From contig JBHIXX010000028.1 of assembly GCA_041984585.1 (NCBI GenBank), positions 1 to 33,046 of the forward strand: 33,046 nt of DNA, written 5' to 3'. The notes beneath the pieces were generated by a model. The model ran no database searches, was not told the DNA's origin, and was given only the letters and a program-made list of their open reading frames with translations. Positions within the stretch are counted from its first letter, which is position 1. Each line of letters opens with the position of its first letter. The stretch is from Pseudolysinimonas_A sp041984585. Its GTDB lineage: Bacteria; Actinomycetota; Actinomycetes; Actinomycetales; Microbacteriaceae. Made by a program: the position numbers and the translations under genes. Below are positions 16,850-24,928 of this stretch, one piece after another.

Positions 16850-17149
16850 TCAGTGCGGCCGCGGCTCGATGCCGAGCTTCGCGCAGGCGGCGTCGTAGAG
16901 CACCACGACCTCGCGCCGGATCTCGGGACGCTCACTGATCTCGGTCGACCAGGGCACCCGGATGTCGTGCTCGATCCCGTCGGCCGTGTACCGCCAGTCG
17001 CCGCCGCGCTCGTCGAGCCCGGTCATCACCGCCCCGGTCACGTCGTCGCGCTCGGCGAAGGCGCGCACGATCAGCACGCTGTCGTCGGTGTGGTCGTCGT
17101 TCATGTGGTGCAGCACGGCATCCACGACGTCGGAGGAGAAGACGGGCAT
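16850..17149 (-). CDS. DUF2470-family protein, heme/iron-utilisation type
   Basis: 99 residues. The start MPVFSSDVVDAVLHHMNDDH carries the H-M-N-D-D-H motif typical of DUF2470, a domain found alone or at the C-terminus of HugZ-like heme-utilisation proteins. Then GLDERGGDW and IRVPWSTEISERPEIR, followed by a final helix. Next to the heme oxygenase on the same strand, it probably helps heme handling or degradation; the biochemical role is not established. It has its own leaderless-type promoter (TACGGT 6 nt before the ATG), so it may not be under the iron box. Confidence 0.85.
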   Translation of the reverse strand: MPVFSSDVVDAVLHHMNDDHTDDSVLIVRAFAERDDVTGAVMTGLDERGGDWRYTADGIEHDIRVPWSTEISERPEIRREVVVLYDAACAKLGIEPRPH

Positions 17150-17155
17150 GCGTTC

Positions 17156-17161
17156 ACCGTA
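17156..17161 (-). promoter_or_regulatory. -10 box, probable leaderless transcript (DUF2470)
   Basis: TACGGT on the minus strand, 6 nt before the ATG at 17149. Confidence 0.5.
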
Positions 17162-17210
17162 ACCCGAGCGGGCGGGGCGAGGTCGCGGAAAGCCGCAGGC
17201 ACGTCGAGGG

Positions 17211-17699
17211 CTAGCGCGCGCGGGATGGCCCGCGGTTCTTGAGTCCTGTCCCATGCAGCGCGCTCACGATGCGGGCTTCGAGAGCCAGCGCGTCCGCCTT
17301 CGAATCCTGCACGCTCCAACAGATCTCGGGCGCCCACCACTCGATCGCGTCAATGGCCCAGGTCTTGGCCCGTTGGGTCTCACCGGCGCGGACACGGCGC
17401 AATTGTGACTCGAGGAAGCGTTCGTCGTTGAGGGCTCGATCGAGCGCCGCTTCGCCGAATCCCGAGGTAGCGCCCTTGCCAATCCGATAGACCCCCAGTC
17501 GCCCCCACAGCCCCTTCGCCGCCCCCGACCCGGCCCGCTCACCTGCCATCCCTACGTAGACGATCATCCGGGAGCGCGGGTCGCGGAACATGTAGACCCC
17601 CGGCAACTTCGGCGCAGTGAGCGCGACCTGGGAGAACGCCGCCCACGCACTCCAATCTGCGAGTCGGGCGACCGCTTGCCACTGCTCTTCGGGCGACAT
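17211..17699 (-). CDS. GIY-YIG nuclease-like protein
   Basis: 162 residues. The central part fits a divergent GIY-YIG domain: GVY (34-36), YVG (48-50), the Arg in LWGRL (R67), the Glu in LEARI (E141) and an Asn near the end (N155), in the order of the GIY-YIG active-site residues. A long insert (about 58-90) with GKGATSGFGEAALDRAL separates the strands, so function may differ from UvrC or homing nucleases. The N-terminal 30 residues form a helical lead (W-S-A-W-A). It is divergent from the type I restriction operon with 140 nt between starts, and a defence or repair role is only an inference. Confidence 0.65.
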   Translation of the reverse strand: MSPEEQWQAVARLADWSAWAAFSQVALTAPKLPGVYMFRDPRSRMIVYVGMAGERAGSGAAKGLWGRLGVYRIGKGATSGFGEAALDRALNDERFLESQLRRVRAGETQRAKTWAIDAIEWWAPEICWSVQDSKADALALEARIVSALHGTGLKNRGPSRAR

Positions 17700-17705
17700 G
17701 GGGCG

Positions 17706-17711
17706 AGGCTA
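17706..17711 (-). promoter_or_regulatory. -10 box, probable leaderless transcript (GIY-YIG gene)
   Basis: TAGCCT on the minus strand, 6 nt before the ATG at 17699. Confidence 0.5.
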
Positions 17712-17762
17712 TCGGGGGCGACCGACCCCCGAGTCTGCCTCACCTCATCCGGCGGTTCCCGC

Positions 17763-17768
17763 TACGGT
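17763..17768 (+). promoter_or_regulatory. -10 box for the hsdMSR operon
   Basis: TACGGT. The transcript would start near 17775 and give a ~65-nt leader to the GTG at 17840, or be leaderless for the in-frame GTG at 17777 (8 nt downstream). Confidence 0.45.
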
Positions 17769-17839
17769 CGACGTGTGTGCGACCCCGGCGCCACACGGGG
17801 TCGCGGGATGCCGCCGCCACGACCAGGAGTGCCCCACCG

Positions 17840-19786
17840 GTGAACCACGTCAGCTTCATCTGGAACATCGCGGAGTCGCTGCGCGGCCCGTTCAAGCCGG
17901 CCGAGTACGGCTCGGTGGTGCTCCCGTTCACTGTGCTCCGCCGCCTCGACGCGGTGCTGGCCGACACGAAGTCCCAAGTGCTCGACGCGGCGAAGGGCGT
18001 CGGCGGGATGCCGGAGGCGCTGCAGGACATGAAGCTGCGCGAGGCATCGGGCCACGAGTTCTACAACACGAGCAGTTTCACGATGGCGAAGCTCGTCGCC
18101 GACCCGCAGGACCTGCGGTCGAACCTCGCCGCCTACCTGGCGGGGTTCTCTCCGAACGTTCGCGACATCTTCGAGCGGTTCGAGTTCGACAAGACGCTCA
18201 ACAAGCTCGCCGAGAAGAACAAGCTCTTCGCGGTGACCGAGAAGTTCGCCCAGGCGGACTTCCACCCGCGCACGGTGGACAACATCCAGATGGGGCTCGT
18301 CTTCGAGGAGCTCATCCGGTGGGCGAACGAGCGGTCGAACGAGACCGCGGGCGACCATTACACGCCGCGCGAGGTGATCCAGCTCATGGTGCAGCTGCTG
18401 TTCGCCCTCGACGACGACGCGCTGTCGAAGACGGGAATCGTGCGCTCCATCTACGATCCCGCGACCGGCACGGGCGGGATGCTGTCGGTCGCCGACGAGT
18501 TCCTGCGCGCGATGAACCCGGGCATCCAGCTCAGCCTCTACGGGCAGGACTACAACGACGCGTCGTACGCGATCTGTAAGGCCGACATGGTCATCAAGGG
18601 CCAGGATGTCGACAACATCGCGCTCGGCGACACCCTCACCGAGGACGCGTTCGACGACAAGCGGTTCGACTACGGGCTGTCGAATCCGCCGTTCGGGGTC
18701 GACTGGAAGGACCAGCGCGAGTTCGTCGACGACGAGCACGCGAAGCTCGGGTTCACCGGCCGTTTCGGCCCGGGCACCCCGACGGTGAGCGACGGGGCGA
18801 TGCTGTTCCTGCTGCACCTGGTGTCGAAGATGCGCAAGCCCGAAGATGGCGGATCCCGGATGGCGATCGTCCTCAACGGGTCGCCCCTGTTCTCCGGCGG
18901 CGCCGGCAGCGGCGAGTCGAACATCCGCAAGTGGCTGCTCGACAACGACCTCGTCGAGGCGATCGTCGGGCTGCCGAAGGACATGTTCTACAACACCGGC
19001 ATCTCGACCTACATCTGGGTGCTCACCAACCGCAAGACCGACGACCGCAAGGGTCGCGTGCAGCTCATCGACGGCCGCGAGCATTTCACCAAGCTGCGCA
19101 AAGGCCTCGGCTCGAAGCGCAACGAGCTCTCCGGCGAGAACATCGAGACCATCGTGGGCCTCTATGCGAGGTTCGAGGACGGCGAGAACTCGAAGATCTT
19201 CCGCAACGAGGACTTCCTGTACCGCACCATCACCGTCGAGCGACCGCTCAGACTCAACTGGCAGGCGACCCCGGAGCGCGTCGAGGCGGTCTTCGAGGCG
19301 AAGGCGACCCAGAGGTTGAACGAGACGGATGCCGCTGCTCTGCGCGCCACGCTCGAACGCCTCGGCGCCGAAACGGTGTGGACGAACCGTGCCGAGTTCC
19401 ACAAGGCGCTGAAGGAGGCGGCGAAGGCGGAGGGACTCGCACTCCCGGCACCGCTCCTCAAGGCCGTGACGACGGAACTCGGCGAGCAAGACGACGCCGC
19501 TGACATCTGCACGGATGCGAAGGGCAACCCCGAGGCGGACGCCTCGTTCCGGGACACGGAGAACGTTGCGTGGGGGGAGGAAATCGACCCCTACTTCGCC
19601 CGCGAAATACTCCCGTACGCGCCCGACGCGTGGATCGACCACGCCAAGACCAAGGAAGGTGCGGAGATCCCCTTCACCCGCCACTTCTACAGGTACGTCC
19701 CGCCGCGTTCACTCGACGAAATCGACCGCGACCTCTACGCGGTCATGGATCGACTCCGCACAATGCTCGCGCAGGTAGAGCGATGA
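17840..19786 (+). CDS. hsdM: Type I restriction-modification system methyltransferase subunit HsdM
   Basis: 648 residues. N6-adenine methyltransferase subunit that, with HsdS, methylates the target site using S-adenosylmethionine. An HsdM_N helical domain (1-~150) starts MNHVSFIWNIAESLRG, followed by the methylase core with motif I DPATGTGGM (from D206) and the catalytic NPPF (from N282), then a long C-terminal extension (~480-648) with IDPYFAREILPYAPDAWI. Start: GTG 17840 was chosen because it begins the family N-terminus and has AGGAG 10 nt upstream; a GTG at 17777 would add a 21-residue low-complexity lead. It overlaps hsdS by 4 nt. Confidence 0.93.
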   Translation: MNHVSFIWNIAESLRGPFKPAEYGSVVLPFTVLRRLDAVLADTKSQVLDAAKGVGGMPEALQDMKLREASGHEFYNTSSFTMAKLVADPQDLRSNLAAYLAGFSPNVRDIFERFEFDKTLNKLAEKNKLFAVTEKFAQADFHPRTVDNIQMGLVFEELIRWANERSNETAGDHYTPREVIQLMVQLLFALDDDALSKTGIVRSIYDPATGTGGMLSVADEFLRAMNPGIQLSLYGQDYNDASYAICKADMVIKGQDVDNIALGDTLTEDAFDDKRFDYGLSNPPFGVDWKDQREFVDDEHAKLGFTGRFGPGTPTVSDGAMLFLLHLVSKMRKPEDGGSRMAIVLNGSPLFSGGAGSGESNIRKWLLDNDLVEAIVGLPKDMFYNTGISTYIWVLTNRKTDDRKGRVQLIDGREHFTKLRKGLGSKRNELSGENIETIVGLYARFEDGENSKIFRNEDFLYRTITVERPLRLNWQATPERVEAVFEAKATQRLNETDAAALRATLERLGAETVWTNRAEFHKALKEAAKAEGLALPAPLLKAVTTELGEQDDAADICTDAKGNPEADASFRDTENVAWGEEIDPYFAREILPYAPDAWIDHAKTKEGAEIPFTRHFYRYVPPRSLDEIDRDLYAVMDRLRTMLAQVER

Positions 19787-20988
19787 CACGCTTCGGTGCT
19801 CTGGTTGAGCGTGTTGACAAGCGCATCCCGGGGTCGGGGCTTCCGCTGCTTTCGGTGTCGCAGACGCTTGGAGTCATACGGCGGAGCGAGCTGACCGCCA
19901 GTCCCCCGCGAGCAGAGTCGCTTGATCACTACAAGACTTGTCACGCAGGCGACGTCGTGTTCAACAAGATGAGTATTCGCGCGGGCGCCATGGGGGTGGC
20001 ACAGGAGCCGGGGCTTGTGACATATCACTATGAGGTCATGCGCCCGCGGGCTGGGGTCGACCCGCGCTACGTCGTCTACCTGATGAAGTCGGACGCCTTC
20101 GCCGCCGAGATGATCAGGCGTGAGCGCGGGATCGCTGCCGGAGACGACAGCGGGGCAGTCAGGACAACGGAAGTACCATTCCGCGTCCTGAGAACGATCG
20201 ATGCTTATGTTCCCGAGCCGACAGAGCAGCGTGCCATTGCGGACTATCTGGATCGGGAGACGACGCGGATCGACGAGTTCATCGCGCAGAACGAGGAACT
20301 CATCGCACTACTTGCCGAACGCCGTTCTGCGTCAATCACCTCGGCCGTCGTGGGGGCGGTCGGCGTCGGATCCCGGGTCGCGCTTCGGCACCTCACATCC
20401 GTGCTCGACTGCAAGCACGTGACCGCAGAGCCGAGTGAGGGCGACGGGTCGTTTGCCGTAGCTTCTGTCCGCGAGGTTGCCGGCCGCTGGGTAAGCGTTG
20501 ACGGTGCTCGCCGAACCACAGCCGATTCCTTCAGCCGCCTCGGCGAGGGGGGTCGGACGCTCAGGGCGTGGGATCTTCTCGTCTGCCGCAACACGAGCGT
20601 CGGAAAGGTATCGATCGTGCCGCCCAACATCGAGCCGACCGTCATGGGCCAGGATGTCTCGCTCATCCGCACGCCGGACTCCAACCCCGACATCGCGCGA
20701 TTCATGTACTACGCACTGACCTCTGCTATCGGGGTAGACGGCTTTGAGAAGGCCGCAATCGGCAGCACGTTCAAGCGGATCAACGTCGACGACATCAAGG
20801 CGTTGCGCGTGCCGAAGGTCGACCCCGATGTGGCGCGCGACGTGGCGGATCAGCTTGATGCGATGACGCTACAAATTGACGAGGCGATTCTTACTGCTCA
20901 GCACAGTATGGAGCTCGCGCGTCAGCGCCGTGCTGCGCTGATCTCGGCCGCCGTGACAGGGAAGATCGACGTGAGGGTGGCCGCGTGA
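19783..20988 (+). CDS. hsdS: Type I restriction-modification specificity subunit HsdS
   Basis: 401 residues, normal length. Two target-recognition domains are separated by the central conserved helix region (about 145-190: PTEQRAIADYLDRETTRIDEFIAQ...LLAERRSA), and the second conserved helix closes the protein (LARQRRAALISAAVTGKIDV). HsdS sets the bipartite DNA target and bridges two HsdM. The opening (LPLLSVSQTLGVI) is a typical TRD1 start. GC and codon use are visibly less extreme here than in hsdM or hsdR (for example ACT, TGT, CAT, AGT codons), as expected for a recombining, horizontally exchanged specificity gene. ATGA overlap with hsdM, GTGA overlap with hsdR. Confidence 0.92.
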   Translation: MTRFGALVERVDKRIPGSGLPLLSVSQTLGVIRRSELTASPPRAESLDHYKTCHAGDVVFNKMSIRAGAMGVAQEPGLVTYHYEVMRPRAGVDPRYVVYLMKSDAFAAEMIRRERGIAAGDDSGAVRTTEVPFRVLRTIDAYVPEPTEQRAIADYLDRETTRIDEFIAQNEELIALLAERRSASITSAVVGAVGVGSRVALRHLTSVLDCKHVTAEPSEGDGSFAVASVREVAGRWVSVDGARRTTADSFSRLGEGGRTLRAWDLLVCRNTSVGKVSIVPPNIEPTVMGQDVSLIRTPDSNPDIARFMYYALTSAIGVDGFEKAAIGSTFKRINVDDIKALRVPKVDPDVARDVADQLDAMTLQIDEAILTAQHSMELARQRRAALISAAVTGKIDVRVAA

Positions 20989-23900
20989 ACAACCTCGCTG
21001 GGGCACACCTCGAGTCGACTCTCGAGACCGGGATCGCGGAGCATCTCGCAGCCAACGGGTGGCTCTATTCGCCCACGGACGCAGGCTATTATCGCGACCT
21101 CGCACTGTTACCGGACGACGTGCTTGGTTGGCTCGCCGATTCGCAGCCGACCGAGTTCGAAAAGGTGGTTCGCCCCGCCGACTCGCCCGAGAAGCAGGCG
21201 TCGGCCGCGCGGAGCATCGTCGAACGGCTGGCGAAGGCGCTCGATAACGACCCGCTGAAGAACGGCGGGACGATCCGCATCCTGCATGACGGGTTCTCGA
21301 TGGTGCCGCAGCATGGCGGAGCGGTGAGGTTCTCCCTGGCTCAGTTCCGGCCGGCGACGACGAACAACCCCGACACGCTCGCCGCCTACGCGAAGATGCG
21401 CGTACGGGTGATGCGGCAGGTGCGCTACTCGGTGAAGCATCCGAACAAGGCGCTCGACCTGGTGCTGTTCGTCAACGGCATCCCAGTCGCGACGATCGAG
21501 CTGAAGACCGACTTCACCCAGTCCATCGACAACGCGGTCAAGCAGTACCAGTTCGACCGCAACCCCGCCGGGGAGCCGCTGTTCGCGTTCGCGAAGCGCT
21601 CGCTCGTGCACTTCGTCGTGTCGAACTCCGAAGTGCGGATGACGACGAAGCTCGCCGGCCCGACCACCCGGTTCCTGCCGTTCAACCTCGGCGCCGACCA
21701 CGGGGCGGGCAACCCGCCCAACCCCGACGGGTCGGCGTCGTCGTACTTCTGGGAGCAGATCCTGCAGCGCGACACCTGGCTGCAGCTGCTCGGGTCGTTC
21801 GTGCACCTGCAGGTCGACGTGGACGTCGACCCCGACACCGGCAAGAAGAGCCGGTCGGAGACCGTGCTGTTCCCCCGCTACCACCAGTGGCGGGCCGTCA
21901 CCCGGCTCGTCGAAGCCGCGCGCGAGGAGGGGCCCGGCAACCGCTACCTGGTGCAGCACTCGGCAGGGTCCGGCAAGACCAACTCGATCTCGTGGCTCGC
22001 CCACCGGCTGTCGCAGCTCCACGACGACGACAACGAGCGCGTGTTCGACACTGTCGTCGTCGTCACCGACCGCACGGTCCTCGACAAGCAGCTGCAAGAC
22101 GCCATCGCCCAGTTCGAGAAGCAGGCCGGCGTCGTCCAGTCGATCACCCGCGACGGCGGAGAGCCGAAGCGGGCGCAGCTCGCCGCCGCGCTCGGCGGGG
22201 GCAAGAACATCGTCATCGTCACCATCCAGTCGTTCGAAGCTCTCATCAACGTCATGCAGGAGGTGCCCGAGCTGAAGGGGCGCCGCTTCGCCGTCATCGC
22301 GGATGAGGCCCACTCCTCGCAGACCGGCTCCACCGCGGGTGCGCTGACCAAGATCCTGTCGCCCGACGAGCAGGCCGCCGTCGCCGAGGGCGCCCCCATC
22401 GACTCGGATGCCTACCTGCAGTGGGCGATGGAGGTCACCGCCAAGGCGCCCAACATCTCCTACTTCGCGTTCACCGCCACCCCGAAGGCGAAGACGCTCG
22501 AACTCTTCGGGCGGGTGCCCGACGGCGGGGAACTCCCCGAGCCGTTCGACCTCTACTCGATGCAGCAGGCGATCGAGGAGGGGTTCATCCTCGACGTGCT
22601 GCGCAACTACACGCCCTACAAGGTCGCGTGGAAGCTGCAGCACCCCGGCAGCGAGTACGACGACCCGGGTGAGGTCGACGAGTCCACCGCCGTCAAGGCG
22701 CTCGTGCAGTACGTACGCCTGCACCCGACGAACATCAGCCAGAAGGCGAAGATCGTCGTCGACCACTTCCGCGCGTTCGTGCAGCCGCTGCTCGACGGCA
22801 AGGCCAAGGCGATGGTCGTCACCGGATCCCGCATCGAAGCGGTGCGCTGGAAGAAGTACCTCGACGCCTACATCGCCGACGCCAAGATCGCGGGCGTGAA
22901 GTCGCTCGTCGCGTTCTCGGGCACCGTGGATGACCCCGACGACGTCGGCGAGGGGCTGACCGAGCGCTCGCAGAACCCCGGCGTGCAGGCCGACCTGGCG
23001 CAGGCGTTCAAGCCGTCGACCTTCAACGTGATGATCGTCGCCGAGAAGTTCCAGACCGGCTTCGACCAGCCCCGTCTCGTCGCCATGTACGTCGACAAGC
23101 GCCTCGGCGGCGTGCAGGCGGTGCAGACCCTGTCCCGGCTCAACCGCACGCACCCGGGCAAGGACACCACGTTCGTGCTCGACTTCGTCAACGAGCCCGG
23201 CGACATCCTCGACGCGTTCCTGCCCTACTACCGCAAGGCCGAGCTCACCGCGCCGACCGACCCCAATCTCATCTACGACCTCGTCACGAAGCTCGACGCG
23301 TCAGGCATCTACACGCTCCAGGAGGTCGAGCAGGCGTTCGACGCCGCGCTCGCCGGCGGCACGAACGTCAACTCGAAGGTGTCGGCGGCCACCGCGCCCG
23401 CCGTGGATCGCTTCTCGAAGCGCTGGATGAACGCCGTCCTCGACGAGGACACCGCCGAGCAGGACGAGCTCAAGCTGTTCAAGAGCGACGTCGCCGCGTT
23501 CGTGAAGTTCTACGACTTCATCTCCCAGGCGCGGAACCTCGGAGACACCGACCTCCCCCGCCGCCACTACTTCTTCCGGCGGATCTATCCACAGCTCTCG
23601 ACCGCAACGATCACCGAGCCGGTCGACATTTCTATGGTCACGCTCGTGGACTACAAGATCAGCGCAGGCGAAGCCGCACAGCTCCAGCTCGGGCAGGGCC
23701 CCGGGCTCGACCCCATCTCCGCAATCGGCTCCGGTGCCGTGCACGAGAAGCACCGCACCGCCCTCGAAGAGATCATCGAGAAGCTCAACGACCGCTTCGG
23801 CGACAAGTACACGCAGGCTTCGATGGGACACAACCTCGGCCTCGTGGTCGGCAAGCTCGCGGCCGACGCCGAACTCGTGCACCAGGCCGAGGTGAACACT

Positions 23901-24083
23901 CCGGAGCAGTTCAAGGAGTCGCCAGCGCTCCTCAAGTCGTTTACGAAGGCGATCCTGGAGGTGCGAGAGGAGACGCCACGGTTCGTCGATGACGTGCTCG
24001 GCGACAACGCGCTCTACAAGGAAATCGGCAAGGCGCTCCCCGCGATGCTCTACGAGTTCCTCAAGGCCCAGACTGACGGCTGA
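20985..24083 (+). CDS. hsdR: Type I restriction-modification endonuclease/translocase subunit HsdR
   Basis: 1032 residues, GTG start overlapping the hsdS stop. ATP-driven translocase and nuclease of the type I complex. The N-terminal PD-(D/E)xK nuclease has D158 (LDLVLF) and E172-L-K174 (TIELKTD). Helicase lobe: Walker A with GSGKT (Lys331), DEAH box at 440-443 (ADEAHSSQ), motif III FTATPKAKT, then motifs V/VI QTGFDQP and VQTLSRLNRTHPGK. The C-terminal helical domain reaches KALPAMLYEFLKAQ. All key residues are present, so the system looks intact and functional. The operon order is M-S-R with 4-nt overlaps throughout. Confidence 0.95.
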   Translation: MNNLAGAHLESTLETGIAEHLAANGWLYSPTDAGYYRDLALLPDDVLGWLADSQPTEFEKVVRPADSPEKQASAARSIVERLAKALDNDPLKNGGTIRILHDGFSMVPQHGGAVRFSLAQFRPATTNNPDTLAAYAKMRVRVMRQVRYSVKHPNKALDLVLFVNGIPVATIELKTDFTQSIDNAVKQYQFDRNPAGEPLFAFAKRSLVHFVVSNSEVRMTTKLAGPTTRFLPFNLGADHGAGNPPNPDGSASSYFWEQILQRDTWLQLLGSFVHLQVDVDVDPDTGKKSRSETVLFPRYHQWRAVTRLVEAAREEGPGNRYLVQHSAGSGKTNSISWLAHRLSQLHDDDNERVFDTVVVVTDRTVLDKQLQDAIAQFEKQAGVVQSITRDGGEPKRAQLAAALGGGKNIVIVTIQSFEALINVMQEVPELKGRRFAVIADEAHSSQTGSTAGALTKILSPDEQAAVAEGAPIDSDAYLQWAMEVTAKAPNISYFAFTATPKAKTLELFGRVPDGGELPEPFDLYSMQQAIEEGFILDVLRNYTPYKVAWKLQHPGSEYDDPGEVDESTAVKALVQYVRLHPTNISQKAKIVVDHFRAFVQPLLDGKAKAMVVTGSRIEAVRWKKYLDAYIADAKIAGVKSLVAFSGTVDDPDDVGEGLTERSQNPGVQADLAQAFKPSTFNVMIVAEKFQTGFDQPRLVAMYVDKRLGGVQAVQTLSRLNRTHPGKDTTFVLDFVNEPGDILDAFLPYYRKAELTAPTDPNLIYDLVTKLDASGIYTLQEVEQAFDAALAGGTNVNSKVSAATAPAVDRFSKRWMNAVLDEDTAEQDELKLFKSDVAAFVKFYDFISQARNLGDTDLPRRHYFFRRIYPQLSTATITEPVDISMVTLVDYKISAGEAAQLQLGQGPGLDPISAIGSGAVHEKHRTALEEIIEKLNDRFGDKYTQASMGHNLGLVVGKLAADAELVHQAEVNTPEQFKESPALLKSFTKAILEVREETPRFVDDVLGDNALYKEIGKALPAMLYEFLKAQTDG

Positions 24084-24109
24084 GCCGCGGGGCGGCGAGT
24101 TTCAATCGG

Positions 24110-24180
24110 AGGGGATGACGGGAATCGAACCCGCGCCATCAGCTTGGGAAGCTGAGGTTCTGCCATTGAACTACATCCCC
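24110..24180 (-). tRNA. tRNA-Gly (anticodon CCC)
   Basis: Cloverleaf on the minus strand: acceptor stem GGGGATG/CATCCCC (24180-24174 with 24117-24111), D-arm GTTC...GAAC, anticodon arm TCAGC-TTCCCAA-GCTGA with anticodon CCC, T-arm GCGGG-TTCGATT-CCCGT, discriminator T. CCA is not encoded (CCG follows). Its 3' end points toward hsdR, 27 bp away. Confidence 0.95.
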
Positions 24181-24274
24181 GGAGCGACGGCTGGGCCGTC
24201 CGGACGCGGGACGGATCCCGCGGCACACAGCGTACCCCGCGCCGCTCGACGCCGTCGAACCGAAGCCCGGGCGC

Positions 24275-24280
24275 TAGCCT
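24275..24280 (+). promoter_or_regulatory. -10 box, probable leaderless transcript (dcd)
   Basis: TAGCCT, 7 nt before the ATG at 24288; no Shine-Dalgarno. Confidence 0.5.
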
Positions 24281-24287
24281 GGCGACC

Positions 24288-24893
24288 ATGCTGCTGAGCG
24301 ACCGCGACATCCGCGCCGAACTGGACGCCGGGCGGATCGCCCTCGACCCGCTCGACCGCGACATGATCCAGCCGTCGAGCATCGACGTGCGGCTCGACCG
24401 GTTCTTCCGGCTGTTCGACAACCACAAGTACCCCTACATCGACCCCGCGGAGGAGCAGCCCGAGCTGACGCGGCTGATCGAGACGAAGGACGACGACGCG
24501 TTCATCCTGCATCCGGGGGAGTTCGTGCTCGGGTCGACGTTCGAACTGGTCAGCCTGCCCGACGACGTCGCGGCGCGGCTGGAGGGCAAGAGCTCGCTCG
24601 GTCGCCTCGGCCTGCTCACCCACTCGACGGCCGGCTTCGTCGACCCCGGCTTCTCGGGCCACGTGACGCTCGAACTGAGCAACGTCGCGACGCTGCCCAT
24701 CAAGCTGTGGCCGGGGATGAAGATCGGCCAGCTCTGCTTCTTCCGCACCAGCTCGCCGGCCGAGAACCCCTACGGCTCGGGCCCGTACGGCAACCGGTAC
24801 CAGGGCCAGCGCGGGCCGACGGCGTCGCGGTCGTGGCAGTCGTTCCACCGCACCGACGTCAGCACGACCGACGCGGGCTCCGTCGGCGGCTGA
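24288..24893 (+). CDS. dcd: dCTP deaminase (possibly bifunctional dCTP deaminase/dUTPase)
   Basis: 201 residues. Converts dCTP to dUTP in thymidylate supply; some actinobacterial and archaeal members also hydrolyse dUTP to dUMP. Visible: MLLSDRDIRAEL start, IQPSSIDVRLD, HPGEFVLGSTFE, the core EGKSSLGRLGLLTHSTAGF-(V)-DPGFSGHVTLELSN with the catalytic Glu in LELSN, and the C-terminal PYGSGPYGNRYQGQRGPT lid that closes over nucleotide. Whether the dUTPase activity is present cannot be decided by eye. Confidence 0.95.
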   Translation: MLLSDRDIRAELDAGRIALDPLDRDMIQPSSIDVRLDRFFRLFDNHKYPYIDPAEEQPELTRLIETKDDDAFILHPGEFVLGSTFELVSLPDDVAARLEGKSSLGRLGLLTHSTAGFVDPGFSGHVTLELSNVATLPIKLWPGMKIGQLCFFRTSSPAENPYGSGPYGNRYQGQRGPTASRSWQSFHRTDVSTTDAGSVGG

Positions 24894-24909
24894 TCCGCCA
24901 CCCACCGGC

Positions 24910-24928
24910 ACCGCCCGCCGCGGGCGGT
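24910..24928. terminator. Bidirectional hairpin between dcd and the GT-like gene
   Basis: 8-bp perfect GC stem with 3-nt loop (24910-24917 with 24921-24928), placed between two convergent stop codons. Confidence 0.55.

Noticed and set aside
17200..17840. Direct repeat of the tRNA-Gly 3' end as an attachment site
   Set aside because: No copy of the tRNA T-arm/acceptor sequence could be seen on either strand near the far end of the restriction region.
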